Shown here piece by piece: positions 47,992 through 56,299 of a stretch of 64,000 nt of DNA; the first letter of the stretch is position 1, and each line of letters opens with the position of its first letter. Source of the DNA: Paracoccaceae bacterium (GTDB lineage Bacteria > Pseudomonadota > Alphaproteobacteria > Rhodobacterales > Rhodobacteraceae); assembly GCA_014872875.1 (NCBI GenBank), contig WKFI01000019.1, positions 463,199-527,198 of the forward strand. The letters run 5' to 3'. The translations under genes and the position numbers were made by a program. Under the pieces are notes generated by a model. It made no database searches. It was not told the DNA's origin and worked only from the letters and a program-made list of their open reading frames with translations.

Positions 47992-50246
47992 GATCTTTTC
48001 AACTCCTTTCCATCATTTCTGCACTTGTTCTTTTACCATCGGGGTTATTGGCGCAACAGTTCAAAAGCTCTGTCCAGTCTGGTGAACACGATGGTTTCAC
48101 ACGCCTTGTCCTCCGGTTGCCGACCACGAACAATTGGAGCATTGAGAACGCAGGACGGACGGTCCGGATTGACGTGGGAAACCCTGATGTCATCTTTGAT
48201 ACCTCTGTCGTGTTCGACAAAATCGATCGGACCCGACTTCTCGAAGTGACGCAGGTCTCGGGTCGAGGACAATTGGAGTTAGAGCTGGCCTGCTCGTGCG
48301 AGATTACCAGCTTCGAACAAGACCAAAGGTACCTGGTTGTGGACATCAACGACCCGGAGACAGATACACGGAACCCGCTATCGATGACGTTTCCGACTTA
48401 CGGATTCAACTATCGGTTTCCTTGGGCCCAGCCCAACCAACCCGAGACGGATTTTGAATTGCCGGCTTCTGAACCAGAAGCGTTACCACCTTCCCCCTCT
48501 GAACTGCATGTCCCCTTGCAGGCCAAGCTCCAGTCTTTGTCGTTGCCATTTAATCCCGAAGACCGCGAAAAGGATGGGTCCGTGTCCGTGGCAGAGCAAA
48601 GGCTGCTCCAGCAGATCGGTCACGCTTCCGATCAAGGATTGATCGATTTGAAACCCGATTTGGATCAGGATGAATTGGCGTCGCAAGTACAGGATTCTGC
48701 CGATCCGACAAACATTCGGGTCGAAACCGTTGTCGATCGAGATTTTAATGAGTTTCTGACTGAAGCCCGCAGCGAGATACCCACTCAACAGGCCTGTTCA
48801 GAAGGCAATTTGATTGACCTGCACAACTGGGGCGGATCTGAGAGCTTTACAGATCAGATCGCTAAACACAGGCAACATCTGTTTGCGGAGTTCGATGTCT
48901 TAGACCTGAGGCAAACAGAAGATCTGGTCGACGTGTATCTGTATTTTGGTTTTGGCGCGGAGGCACGGCAACTCATGATGCTGCTGCCAAACACAACGGA
49001 GGGATATCGGGAGAAACTTTCCCTCGCGGCCATTTTAGATGACACTCGTAATCTGCACGAGGCTTTCACCGGCCAGCAGAATTGTGACGGCGATGCGTCG
49101 TTGTGGGCCGTGATGGAGTCGGGCACTTTGGACCGGTCTGCAAACAAGAACGCCATACAGCGATCCTTTTCGGCCTTGCCGATGCACTTGCGCGTCCAGC
49201 TTGGCCCGCGTCTCAGTTCGATCTTCGTGGCTGCCAATGATTCAGAAGGCTCGAAAGCAATTCTGCGAATGGTAGATCGCTCAGGCGCCGAACACATACC
49301 ACGCCGCCATCTGGCCGAGGCAGATCTCGCTCAGGTGGAAGGGCATGGCGAAAAACAAGTCCAGCATCTGGAAGCTGCCGTTGTCGAGAATGATGAACAC
49401 TCTCCGGAGGCGATCGTCAGAATTGTGCGTACAAGTATTGAAGAGCGGCGCGCACTGGCGCCCCAGATACCAGACTTAGTGGGCGCCTACGCTTTCGAAC
49501 ACAGAGATACCGAGTTAGGCGGGGAACTGCGGCAAGCCGAAATCCTTGCTTTGGGTCTGACCGGCGACTTTACCCGAGCCTTCGAGTATCTCTCCGATCT
49601 GCGCCAGAAGGATGGTCGCGCTGCTGCAAACGCAATCCATTCGTCTCTGCTGCAGTTACTCACGGAACAATCAGACGACTTGACCTTTCTTGGGTTGGTG
49701 CTGAAGGACACGCGCGACATCGGCTCCCACGTCGAACTAAAAACCAGCGTTTTGGTAGCACAACGTTTGCTGGATCTGGGCTTTCCAGGGCAGGCGCGTG
49801 ACATGTTGGAACGTTTGGATACTGGAGAGCGGAGAAGAGAAGACGTGGCGCTGCTGTTGGCTCAATCAGCGTTGGAACTGAACCTGCCTCACCGGGCAAT
49901 GATCGATCTGCTAGGAGTTCAGAGCAAAGATGCTGACCTTTTGCGTGCGCAGGCCATGTTGATCAACGGCGATGTTGCGCAGGCGGCAAGTTTGCAGGCC
50001 GCCAGTGGGGATCCACAGGCCGCTCGAAGCTATTGGCACGCCCGCCAGGAACCAGAGGACAACGCGGTTGCAGACCAAACCCCGTTCGGCGGAGTTCTGG
50101 AAGTTACAAGCCGCCTGAGAGAAGATAGCGGGCCCCTTGAAAACCTCCCTCCTCTCGCACAGGCGCAAGCCTTAATTGATAGCAGCGTTCTGACGCGGGC
50201 CACCTTGGATGATCTTTTCGAAAGCTTGGATGCCACATCCAGGTGA
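47988..50246 (+). CDS. Large periplasmic protein with helical repeats, downstream of motA
   Basis: This 752-residue protein has a signal peptide (residues 1-22). A beta-rich N-terminal region (about 25-125; FTRLVLRLPTTNNWSIENAGRTVRIDV and RYLVVDINDPETD) looks like an AMIN-type domain. A long helical, TPR-like part follows (about 300-750) with repeated Ala/Leu-rich helices such as LAEADLAQVEGHGEKQVQHLEAAVV. It overlaps motA by four bases. By position and partnership with MotE-like, it could play the MotC role, but I do not recognise the family. Confidence 0.85.
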   Translation: MRSFQLLSIISALVLLPSGLLAQQFKSSVQSGEHDGFTRLVLRLPTTNNWSIENAGRTVRIDVGNPDVIFDTSVVFDKIDRTRLLEVTQVSGRGQLELELACSCEITSFEQDQRYLVVDINDPETDTRNPLSMTFPTYGFNYRFPWAQPNQPETDFELPASEPEALPPSPSELHVPLQAKLQSLSLPFNPEDREKDGSVSVAEQRLLQQIGHASDQGLIDLKPDLDQDELASQVQDSADPTNIRVETVVDRDFNEFLTEARSEIPTQQACSEGNLIDLHNWGGSESFTDQIAKHRQHLFAEFDVLDLRQTEDLVDVYLYFGFGAEARQLMMLLPNTTEGYREKLSLAAILDDTRNLHEAFTGQQNCDGDASLWAVMESGTLDRSANKNAIQRSFSALPMHLRVQLGPRLSSIFVAANDSEGSKAILRMVDRSGAEHIPRRHLAEADLAQVEGHGEKQVQHLEAAVVENDEHSPEAIVRIVRTSIEERRALAPQIPDLVGAYAFEHRDTELGGELRQAEILALGLTGDFTRAFEYLSDLRQKDGRAAANAIHSSLLQLLTEQSDDLTFLGLVLKDTRDIGSHVELKTSVLVAQRLLDLGFPGQARDMLERLDTGERRREDVALLLAQSALELNLPHRAMIDLLGVQSKDADLLRAQAMLINGDVAQAASLQAASGDPQAARSYWHARQEPEDNAVADQTPFGGVLEVTSRLREDSGPLENLPPLAQAQALIDSSVLTRATLDDLFESLDATSR

Positions 50247-50256
50247 TCTTGGTCGC

Positions 50257-50355
50257 ATGGATACAAGACTAAAGCAGAGACTGATTTGGGAAGATGCGAT
50301 CAAGACACGTCACATGGGTCGGTACATGAATACCCTAAAGCGCTCTAAGAAGTAG
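50257..50355 (+). CDS. Possible 32-residue basic peptide
   Basis: A short frame of 32 codons, Lys/Arg-rich, begins 11 bases after the 752-residue gene with AGGTGA about 11 bases upstream. It could be a small protein, a gene remnant or chance. The rest of the 220-base gap to 50466 shows nothing clear. Confidence 0.2.
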   Translation: MDTRLKQRLIWEDAIKTRHMGRYMNTLKRSKK

Positions 50356-50466
50356 AGGCTCGAAGACAGGTTGGATCGACTTGTTGCAATGTCAGCTCAG
50401 GTTCCTAGTACTTGATCCTCGAAGAAACCCAAGTGCAACTAGCTGAGTCTTGAGGATCTCACCGGT

Positions 50467-51396
50467 TTACTGAACTTTCAACCAGTCCACGAATTGCCCC
50501 AGATCGTGTGTCCAGACCAGATACAAGCCGCTGTCCTGCGCCGAGAGCAGGCTTTCGACCTTGAAGACACCCGAAAGCAGCGCCACGGCCAACACCTGAG
50601 TTCCTGTTTCCCGACGCCAGTGTTCAGCCTTGGCCGCTGTGTCGTTCAGAACCCGTTTGACACTGTTCAAAGCAGAAGAAGAATCCTTGGCTTCGACTGC
50701 GACACACCGGCCGTCAGTCAACCCGATGAACAGATCTGCCTTACGGCCATAAACCGTACACTCACCGTAAAAAGTTTGCGGTGACGGCCAGTGAGACGGT
50801 GATGTTATGCGGGACTTGTTCGGCGTCTTCACCTTGTTGAACCCGCGCTCCTCCAATGCATCTGCCAATCGGGTTTCGACCTTGCGACCATATCCGCGTC
50901 GCTCGGTCTGCAGCGATTGCGAGGCATGCAAGGCAGCCGTAGCGGTAAGCGCTGTCTTGACTTCCTGCAAGCGTGCCGGGCGGGAGGCGGCAATCCAGGG
51001 AAAGCGCGCTGGATCAGCCAAATCATGAATCAGAAAAAGAATATCCCGTACAAGTTCATCATCCTGTTGCAGGTGCGACTTCAACAGCTTTGCAATGGAG
51101 CGGTTGACCATTACCGCCAAGTCATCTGCCGAAATCGGCGGACCGGCGACATAACGCAAAGCATCGAACATGTCGGGATCGTTCAGAATGACCCGCGCGG
51201 TTTGCGCGTTCAACGTCTCCAGTGTCACGCCCTGCAAAGCGCGCGCCAACCGGATCAAGGCTTGTCTGCGTTGCTTGAAATGAACCAAATACCGTTCGCG
51301 CGGCTCGGCCAGACGGCGATCCACAAAGGCATTTATCGAAGTCTGTGCTTCAACTTCAAGTTCTTCCCTGGACCAGAGCTTGGGGGTAGAAGGCAT
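50467..51396 (-). CDS. XamI-family type II restriction endonuclease
   Basis: This 309-residue protein matches my memory of the XamI restriction enzyme family: FDALRYVAGPPISADDLAVMV, ARFPWIAASRPARLQEVKTALTATAALHASQSLQ, and the PD-(D/E)xK core as RKADLFIGLTDGRCVAVEAKDSSSALNSVKR followed by VLAVALLSGVFKVESL. The family recognises GTCGAC, like SalI. I chose the ATG at 51396 (MPSTPKLWSREELE) with AAGGGG upstream; the longer open frame antisense of the methylase gene is not credible. It lies 11 bases after the methylase. Confidence 0.85.
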   Translation of the reverse strand: MPSTPKLWSREELEVEAQTSINAFVDRRLAEPRERYLVHFKQRRQALIRLARALQGVTLETLNAQTARVILNDPDMFDALRYVAGPPISADDLAVMVNRSIAKLLKSHLQQDDELVRDILFLIHDLADPARFPWIAASRPARLQEVKTALTATAALHASQSLQTERRGYGRKVETRLADALEERGFNKVKTPNKSRITSPSHWPSPQTFYGECTVYGRKADLFIGLTDGRCVAVEAKDSSSALNSVKRVLNDTAAKAEHWRRETGTQVLAVALLSGVFKVESLLSAQDSGLYLVWTHDLGQFVDWLKVQ

Positions 51397-51407
51397 GGTC
51401 TTGCCCC

Positions 51408-53006
51408 TTACTGATAGGCCGGATCGGCCATCAAGGTCTCGGGTCGCGGCACCCGAATGCGTTCGACCTCGCGCGGTTCGAACTTGGTCAGGCCACCTGC
51501 ATACACTCGCCCATCGGAGACCGACACACTGCAGGACAGGTAGCGCAGATAGGCTCGCAAGAGCGAAGGCGCAAACGGCTCTTGAGGGTAGAGGCCATGC
51601 GCCACGTTGATATGCCGCGCGCCACAGGCGTTCTCGACGAAAGCAGGCGCCCTTCGCGCCATGTACGTACAAAGTATGGGCGCCGGGTCCTTGAGGCCAA
51701 CCGACCACCATGATCGGCGGTTACGCGCAACATAGCCAGCATGCGCCTGCTGCGATTCCGCCCAAGCCAAGTACCGTTCAACGGCCGGACGGTCGCCGTG
51801 GGAAATGTCGTCCAAATTCTTTGGCAGATCGATAACCTTGCGCAACTTGCTTGCATCCGACAACCGATCTCCTGCCGACAGCAAGTCACGCGCTTTGGTT
51901 ACAGTGGGAAACAGGTAATCATTGGGCAACTCTACCGCAGCCTGGCCGGCAATCCAGACCTTGTTTGCACCGGTAACCTGACCGCGATGGACACGGAACA
52001 GCTCTCCCAATTCGATTTCATCCGGATTTTTCTCCTGCCCCAATCCGCTGATCACCGGAGACCAACGAGGGGCTGATCGCAGCACGTCCCACGACACCTG
52101 AGTGCCGGCACTCAAATCGGGCAACCCAGCCTCGTTGCAGACACGCGCAACCTGCATTGTGTCCCGCTTCTCTCCGACCCGGAATGACGTGATGGAACCG
52201 GTGGTCATAGCGTCATCAAACGGCAGAGCATCAGGATTGATTACATGAAGCGAAGTACCTCCCAGCTTGTCAGCCAGAAGATCACGCAGAAAAGCGCCAT
52301 AGTTCACGTCAATCCATTCGGAGGCAGTGATGAAGATACCAAAATCACCCGGTCGTGCCAGTAAGGCGGTCTTGAGAAAAAAGTGGATATGCAAGCCCGA
52401 CAGTTTGCTGGCCGGAATACCAAGCTTGCGCGCCTGAGCAGCAAACCAATCCTTCCATTTAGGTGAAATATTGTGATGCCGAACGTAAGGTGGATTGCCG
52501 ATAAACAAAGTCGGACCATCCACTCGCGGCAACCGCGCCGAACGGTAGTCGCCATGCCGAACCTCGAGACGGTCGGAATACTTCAGCACCTGAGCATTGG
52601 CACGCAACATCAACCTGCAGAGAGGGTCCACTTCGACCGCGATCAAATCAGCCTTGGGAAACGCTTGGGCAGCTGCGCTCAGAAACCGGCCAGATCCTGT
52701 GCCGGGATCCACGATACGTATCGGGTCCTGACCTTGTTCGGTTGACCAGTTGACCATGACTTGCACGATTTGCGGTGGCGTGAAAGTCGCGCCCAGATCG
52801 CGACGATCCTTGGCAGAGCGCAGTTTGGAAAACGCCTGGCCCAAGGGATCTTCGCCCTTCAGGATGTCCAGCCGGGTTCTTTCAACCAGCTCGGAGTCTT
52901 GGCGCGAAGACTTGGCAAGCAGCCTGTTTTCGGCGCGTGTCAGGCAAGCGTCCGCGGCCACAAGCGCGCCAGCAACACCAGCAAGTGCAACCTCATCCTT
53001 CAGCAT
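51408..53006 (-). CDS. N6-adenine DNA methyltransferase of the XamI-type system
   Basis: This 532-residue methylase has the AdoMet-binding motif DPGTGSGRFLSAAAQAF at about residues 98-115 and the catalytic NPPY at residues 171-174, followed by a target-recognition region (about 280-520). N6-adenine methylation would protect host DNA from the neighbouring enzyme, probably at GTCGAC. It is encoded first, before the endonuclease, as usual for safe establishment. The ribosome site before 53006 is weak. Confidence 0.9.
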   Translation of the reverse strand: MLKDEVALAGVAGALVAADACLTRAENRLLAKSSRQDSELVERTRLDILKGEDPLGQAFSKLRSAKDRRDLGATFTPPQIVQVMVNWSTEQGQDPIRIVDPGTGSGRFLSAAAQAFPKADLIAVEVDPLCRLMLRANAQVLKYSDRLEVRHGDYRSARLPRVDGPTLFIGNPPYVRHHNISPKWKDWFAAQARKLGIPASKLSGLHIHFFLKTALLARPGDFGIFITASEWIDVNYGAFLRDLLADKLGGTSLHVINPDALPFDDAMTTGSITSFRVGEKRDTMQVARVCNEAGLPDLSAGTQVSWDVLRSAPRWSPVISGLGQEKNPDEIELGELFRVHRGQVTGANKVWIAGQAAVELPNDYLFPTVTKARDLLSAGDRLSDASKLRKVIDLPKNLDDISHGDRPAVERYLAWAESQQAHAGYVARNRRSWWSVGLKDPAPILCTYMARRAPAFVENACGARHINVAHGLYPQEPFAPSLLRAYLRYLSCSVSVSDGRVYAGGLTKFEPREVERIRVPRPETLMADPAYQ

Positions 53007-53258
53007 ATCCAGCGCCTGCCCTGCTGTTCACGTTCTTCTCTTGTTCTCGCCAAAGAATGCACCATCGCCGGGTTATTGTCGATACGGATAACGGCTTGTT
53101 CGCGATGCGTCAGGTCACACCTTTGGTTCCAAACGTCCGAAATCAAAAACACTATAGGTTATTTGTACTTGTTAAGGTTACGCTGGCGCAAAAGGACCCG
53201 ATAAATGGTTGGGGCCAACTTGCTCTGACCTTCCGGGCCACAGGGGAGGTTTGACGAC

Positions 53259-54593
53259 ATGCGCCGAGGCGTAGCAAAGACGATGAGCCGAATTCTAGTT
53301 TGCCTGATGCTTGTCGGGATATGGTCCGGAGCAGGCTGGGCGCAAGATCAGGGTGAAGCAACAGCCGAGCCCGAAGCAAGCTCCGAAGCCGCGTTCGATG
53401 CGAAGGCTGAAGCCGGAAAGGCCGCGGCAAGCGGCGACGATCTCGCCCTCTATCTGATCCCATTGACGGCAGACGAATTGTCGGAACTCGCGGTGACGTG
53501 GCAGTCCCATCTTCGCACCCAAGTCGAAGCCCTCATGCAGACCAACCTGGCGCTTAAATCTGCCAGCAACGCACAGGAGGCAACGCTTCGCTCGGAATTC
53601 AACGCGCAGTCGGATGCTTTGCTGACCACATTGGAAAAGTACCGACAAGTAATTGACGCTTGGGCTTTGAAAGGTGGCGCGGAAGAGGATGTAGCAACCT
53701 ATCGTAGCTATGCAGACGCTCTGGCCACCAGCACACTACAGACGACCGATCTGAAAACCCTGTTCTTCAAGGGCATCGACTGGCTGATTTCCGTAGATGG
53801 GGGTCTGGGTTTGCTGGGAATGATAATCGCAGTGCTGGTCGCGATCTGGGCAATGATGTTCCTCTCCCGCCTGATACGCAACATGACACGGCGCGGGTTG
53901 GACCGCGTACCCAACCTGTCGCGTTTATTGAAAACCTTTATCGTCACAGCTGTCTACTGGGCAGTGTTTGTACTTGGAATTCTGGTGGTGCTGGGCTTGT
54001 TCGGGGTGAATGTCACACCGCTGTTTGCAGTTTTCGGCGGCCTGTCCTTCATCCTTGGCTTCGCCTTGCAGGAGACTTTGGGCAATCTGGCCAGTGGCTT
54101 GATGATCATGATCCTCAAACCCTTTGACACCGGCGACTATATCCAGGTTGGCGGCTCCTCGGGCTTCGTGGATGACATGTCGGTGGTCTCAACGCGGATC
54201 CGCACTTTTGACAACCAGATTGTCGTGGTGCCCAACAGCAAGATCTGGGGTGATGTGATCACCAATGTTAGCGCTTCGGAAGAACGCCGCGTGGATCTGG
54301 TGTTCGGCATCGCCTATTCGGACAGCGCACCCCACGCCATAGAGGTGCTCAAGGGCCTGGTCGAGGCGCACAAGATGTGCCTCACTGACCCGCCTCCAGA
54401 GATCTTTGTGGGCGAACTTGGCGACAATTCAGTCAACATATTCTGTCGTCCCTGGTGCAAGTCTGACGACTATTGGACGGTGTATTGGGATCTGACCGGT
54501 CAGGCCAAGGAAACCTTCGACGCCGAAGGTATTTCCATCCCGTTCCCCCAGCGCGATGTGCATCTGATCCCCGTAACGGAGGCCCAGGAATGA
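53259..54593 (+). CDS. MscS-family mechanosensitive channel protein
   Basis: This 444-residue inner-membrane protein has a signal peptide (about 1-28), a helical periplasmic region, three or so membrane helices (about 180-290) and the MscS pore/beta core: GFALQETLGNLASGLMIMILKPFDTGDYIQVGGSSGFVDDMSVVSTRIRTFDNQIVVVPNSKIWGDVI. It opens under turgor stress. The ATG at 53259 has GGGGAGG upstream; an ATG eight codons later lacks one. Overlaps the next channel gene by four bases. Confidence 0.93.
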   Translation: MRRGVAKTMSRILVCLMLVGIWSGAGWAQDQGEATAEPEASSEAAFDAKAEAGKAAASGDDLALYLIPLTADELSELAVTWQSHLRTQVEALMQTNLALKSASNAQEATLRSEFNAQSDALLTTLEKYRQVIDAWALKGGAEEDVATYRSYADALATSTLQTTDLKTLFFKGIDWLISVDGGLGLLGMIIAVLVAIWAMMFLSRLIRNMTRRGLDRVPNLSRLLKTFIVTAVYWAVFVLGILVVLGLFGVNVTPLFAVFGGLSFILGFALQETLGNLASGLMIMILKPFDTGDYIQVGGSSGFVDDMSVVSTRIRTFDNQIVVVPNSKIWGDVITNVSASEERRVDLVFGIAYSDSAPHAIEVLKGLVEAHKMCLTDPPPEIFVGELGDNSVNIFCRPWCKSDDYWTVYWDLTGQAKETFDAEGISIPFPQRDVHLIPVTEAQE

Positions 54594-56239
54594 TCCGCTT
54601 TCTCGCTGCGCTTCTGACTGCACTCGGCTTGGCGTGTTCCGTGGCAGCTCAGGATACAGACGTCCTACCATTAGAAGGCGAAGCCCCTGACCCTGCCTTT
54701 CTGTCGGCCGTCACGTTGGATGGGGAAGAACTGTTTGTCATTCGCGGCTCAAGCGCCCTGCCCGCGAATGAACGCGCGGCCCATGTAGAAGAACGCTTGC
54801 TGGAGATTGCCGAAAGCTCGGATGCCCTTGATGTAACGGTAGAGGTCAGAAGAAACGAGTTTGGCCGCGAAATCCGCGTTGATGGCCTTATCGCCACGAT
54901 CACGACCCAAGCCGATGCAGAATATGAACAGTTCGAACTGGACGTGCTAGCCAGCCTTCAGGCCGATGCGATCAAGGCCGCGATCATCGCCTATCGCGAT
55001 GCACGGACCGAGGAAGCGTTGGTACAAAGCGCCTTTTCAGCACTTGCTTGGTCCGTAGGGTTTCTGGTCATTTCCGTCGCCTTCTTCATGCGCCGCAAGT
55101 TCTTTGGAAAATACACGCAGAAGCTTTCCTTGAAACGACTGGAGAAGGTCGAAGAGGCAACCCTGTCCATTGTCCGAATGCGAGCGGTGATCGCGCTGAG
55201 CACATATCTGTTCAATGTGCTCCTGTGGGTTATCTACCTGATCCTGTTCTACTACTATTTGTCCTTTGTTATGCTGGCTTTCGCAGAGTCACGTCCGCTT
55301 GCTGAGTTGCTGCTGAAATATGTCAGCGAACCGCTTCTGAATGTGGTGAAGGGCGCGATTTCCTTGATACCGAACTTTATCATGTTGGTGATCATCGCGA
55401 TGATCACACGGTATCTGATCCGCGGCGTAAGGCTGTTTTTCGACAACATTGAAGAAGGTGTCTTCGAATTTGAGAATTTCGAAAAACACTGGGTTTCACC
55501 GACGTATTTTCTGGTGCGTATCCTGATCATCGTGATCGCCCTTGTCTTTGCCTACCCATACATTCCTGGTTCCGATTCCCGCGCGTTCCAGGGTCTGACC
55601 ATTCTGGCAGGGGTCATGGTTTCATTGGGCTCCAACACAGTCGTCTCGAACATGATGGCCGGCCTCTTCGTGATCTACCGGCGCAGCACGAATGTGGGGG
55701 ACAGGATCCGGGTCGGCACCATGACCGGCGACGTGGTCGAGATCAAATTGATGGAAACCCTCATCAAATCAATCAAGAACGAGATGATCAGCATTCCCAA
55801 CACCCAGCTTTTGAACTCGGAGGTCGTGAACTATACCCGCAAGATCGACGGTCGGGGCCTGCTGGTCCACAGCACCGTCGGCATCGGGTACGAAGAACCG
55901 CCCGCGAAGGTCGAAGCCATGTTGATCGAGGCCGCCAACAGAACATACGGATTAAAAAAGTCGCCGACGCCTTTTGTTCTGTGGTCCAAGCTGGCCGACT
56001 ATGCGATCAATTATGAAATCAATGCCTTCACGACCCGCGGGGCCAGCCTGCCCAAGATCTATTCAGATCTGCACCGGCATATCGTGGACGTCTTCAACGA
56101 AAACAACACCCAGATCATGACGCCGTCCTACATGGCCGACCCCGAGATTCCGAAAATCCCGGAAGCTGAATGGGATGGCAAACTGGCGCATGAAGAGGAC
56201 GACGCGGAAGACCCCGGAAAGTCTCAGGCTTCCGCATGA
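54590..56239 (+). CDS. MscS-family mechanosensitive channel protein, larger
   Basis: This 549-residue protein has a signal peptide, an acidic periplasmic N-terminal domain (about 25-140), four or five membrane helices and the MscS core with GVMVSLGSNTVVSNMMAGLFVIYRRSTNVGDRIRVGTMTGDVVEIKLMETLIKSIKNEMISIPNTQLLN. The ATG at 54590 overlaps the preceding stop (ATGA); the frame is open upstream but only in antisense to nothing known. Two MscS genes in tandem suggests a coupled osmotic system. Confidence 0.93.
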   Translation: MIRFLAALLTALGLACSVAAQDTDVLPLEGEAPDPAFLSAVTLDGEELFVIRGSSALPANERAAHVEERLLEIAESSDALDVTVEVRRNEFGREIRVDGLIATITTQADAEYEQFELDVLASLQADAIKAAIIAYRDARTEEALVQSAFSALAWSVGFLVISVAFFMRRKFFGKYTQKLSLKRLEKVEEATLSIVRMRAVIALSTYLFNVLLWVIYLILFYYYLSFVMLAFAESRPLAELLLKYVSEPLLNVVKGAISLIPNFIMLVIIAMITRYLIRGVRLFFDNIEEGVFEFENFEKHWVSPTYFLVRILIIVIALVFAYPYIPGSDSRAFQGLTILAGVMVSLGSNTVVSNMMAGLFVIYRRSTNVGDRIRVGTMTGDVVEIKLMETLIKSIKNEMISIPNTQLLNSEVVNYTRKIDGRGLLVHSTVGIGYEEPPAKVEAMLIEAANRTYGLKKSPTPFVLWSKLADYAINYEINAFTTRGASLPKIYSDLHRHIVDVFNENNTQIMTPSYMADPEIPKIPEAEWDGKLAHEEDDAEDPGKSQASA

Positions 56240-56299
56240 CGTGAACGAACAAAGCGGGATGGCCCGCCCGACCGAACCTCGAAGACAAGGAGAGGGATC

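Noticed and set aside
47045..50466. A motB gene near motA
   Set aside because: No frame shows the single N-terminal helix with the essential Asp plus OmpA-like domain.
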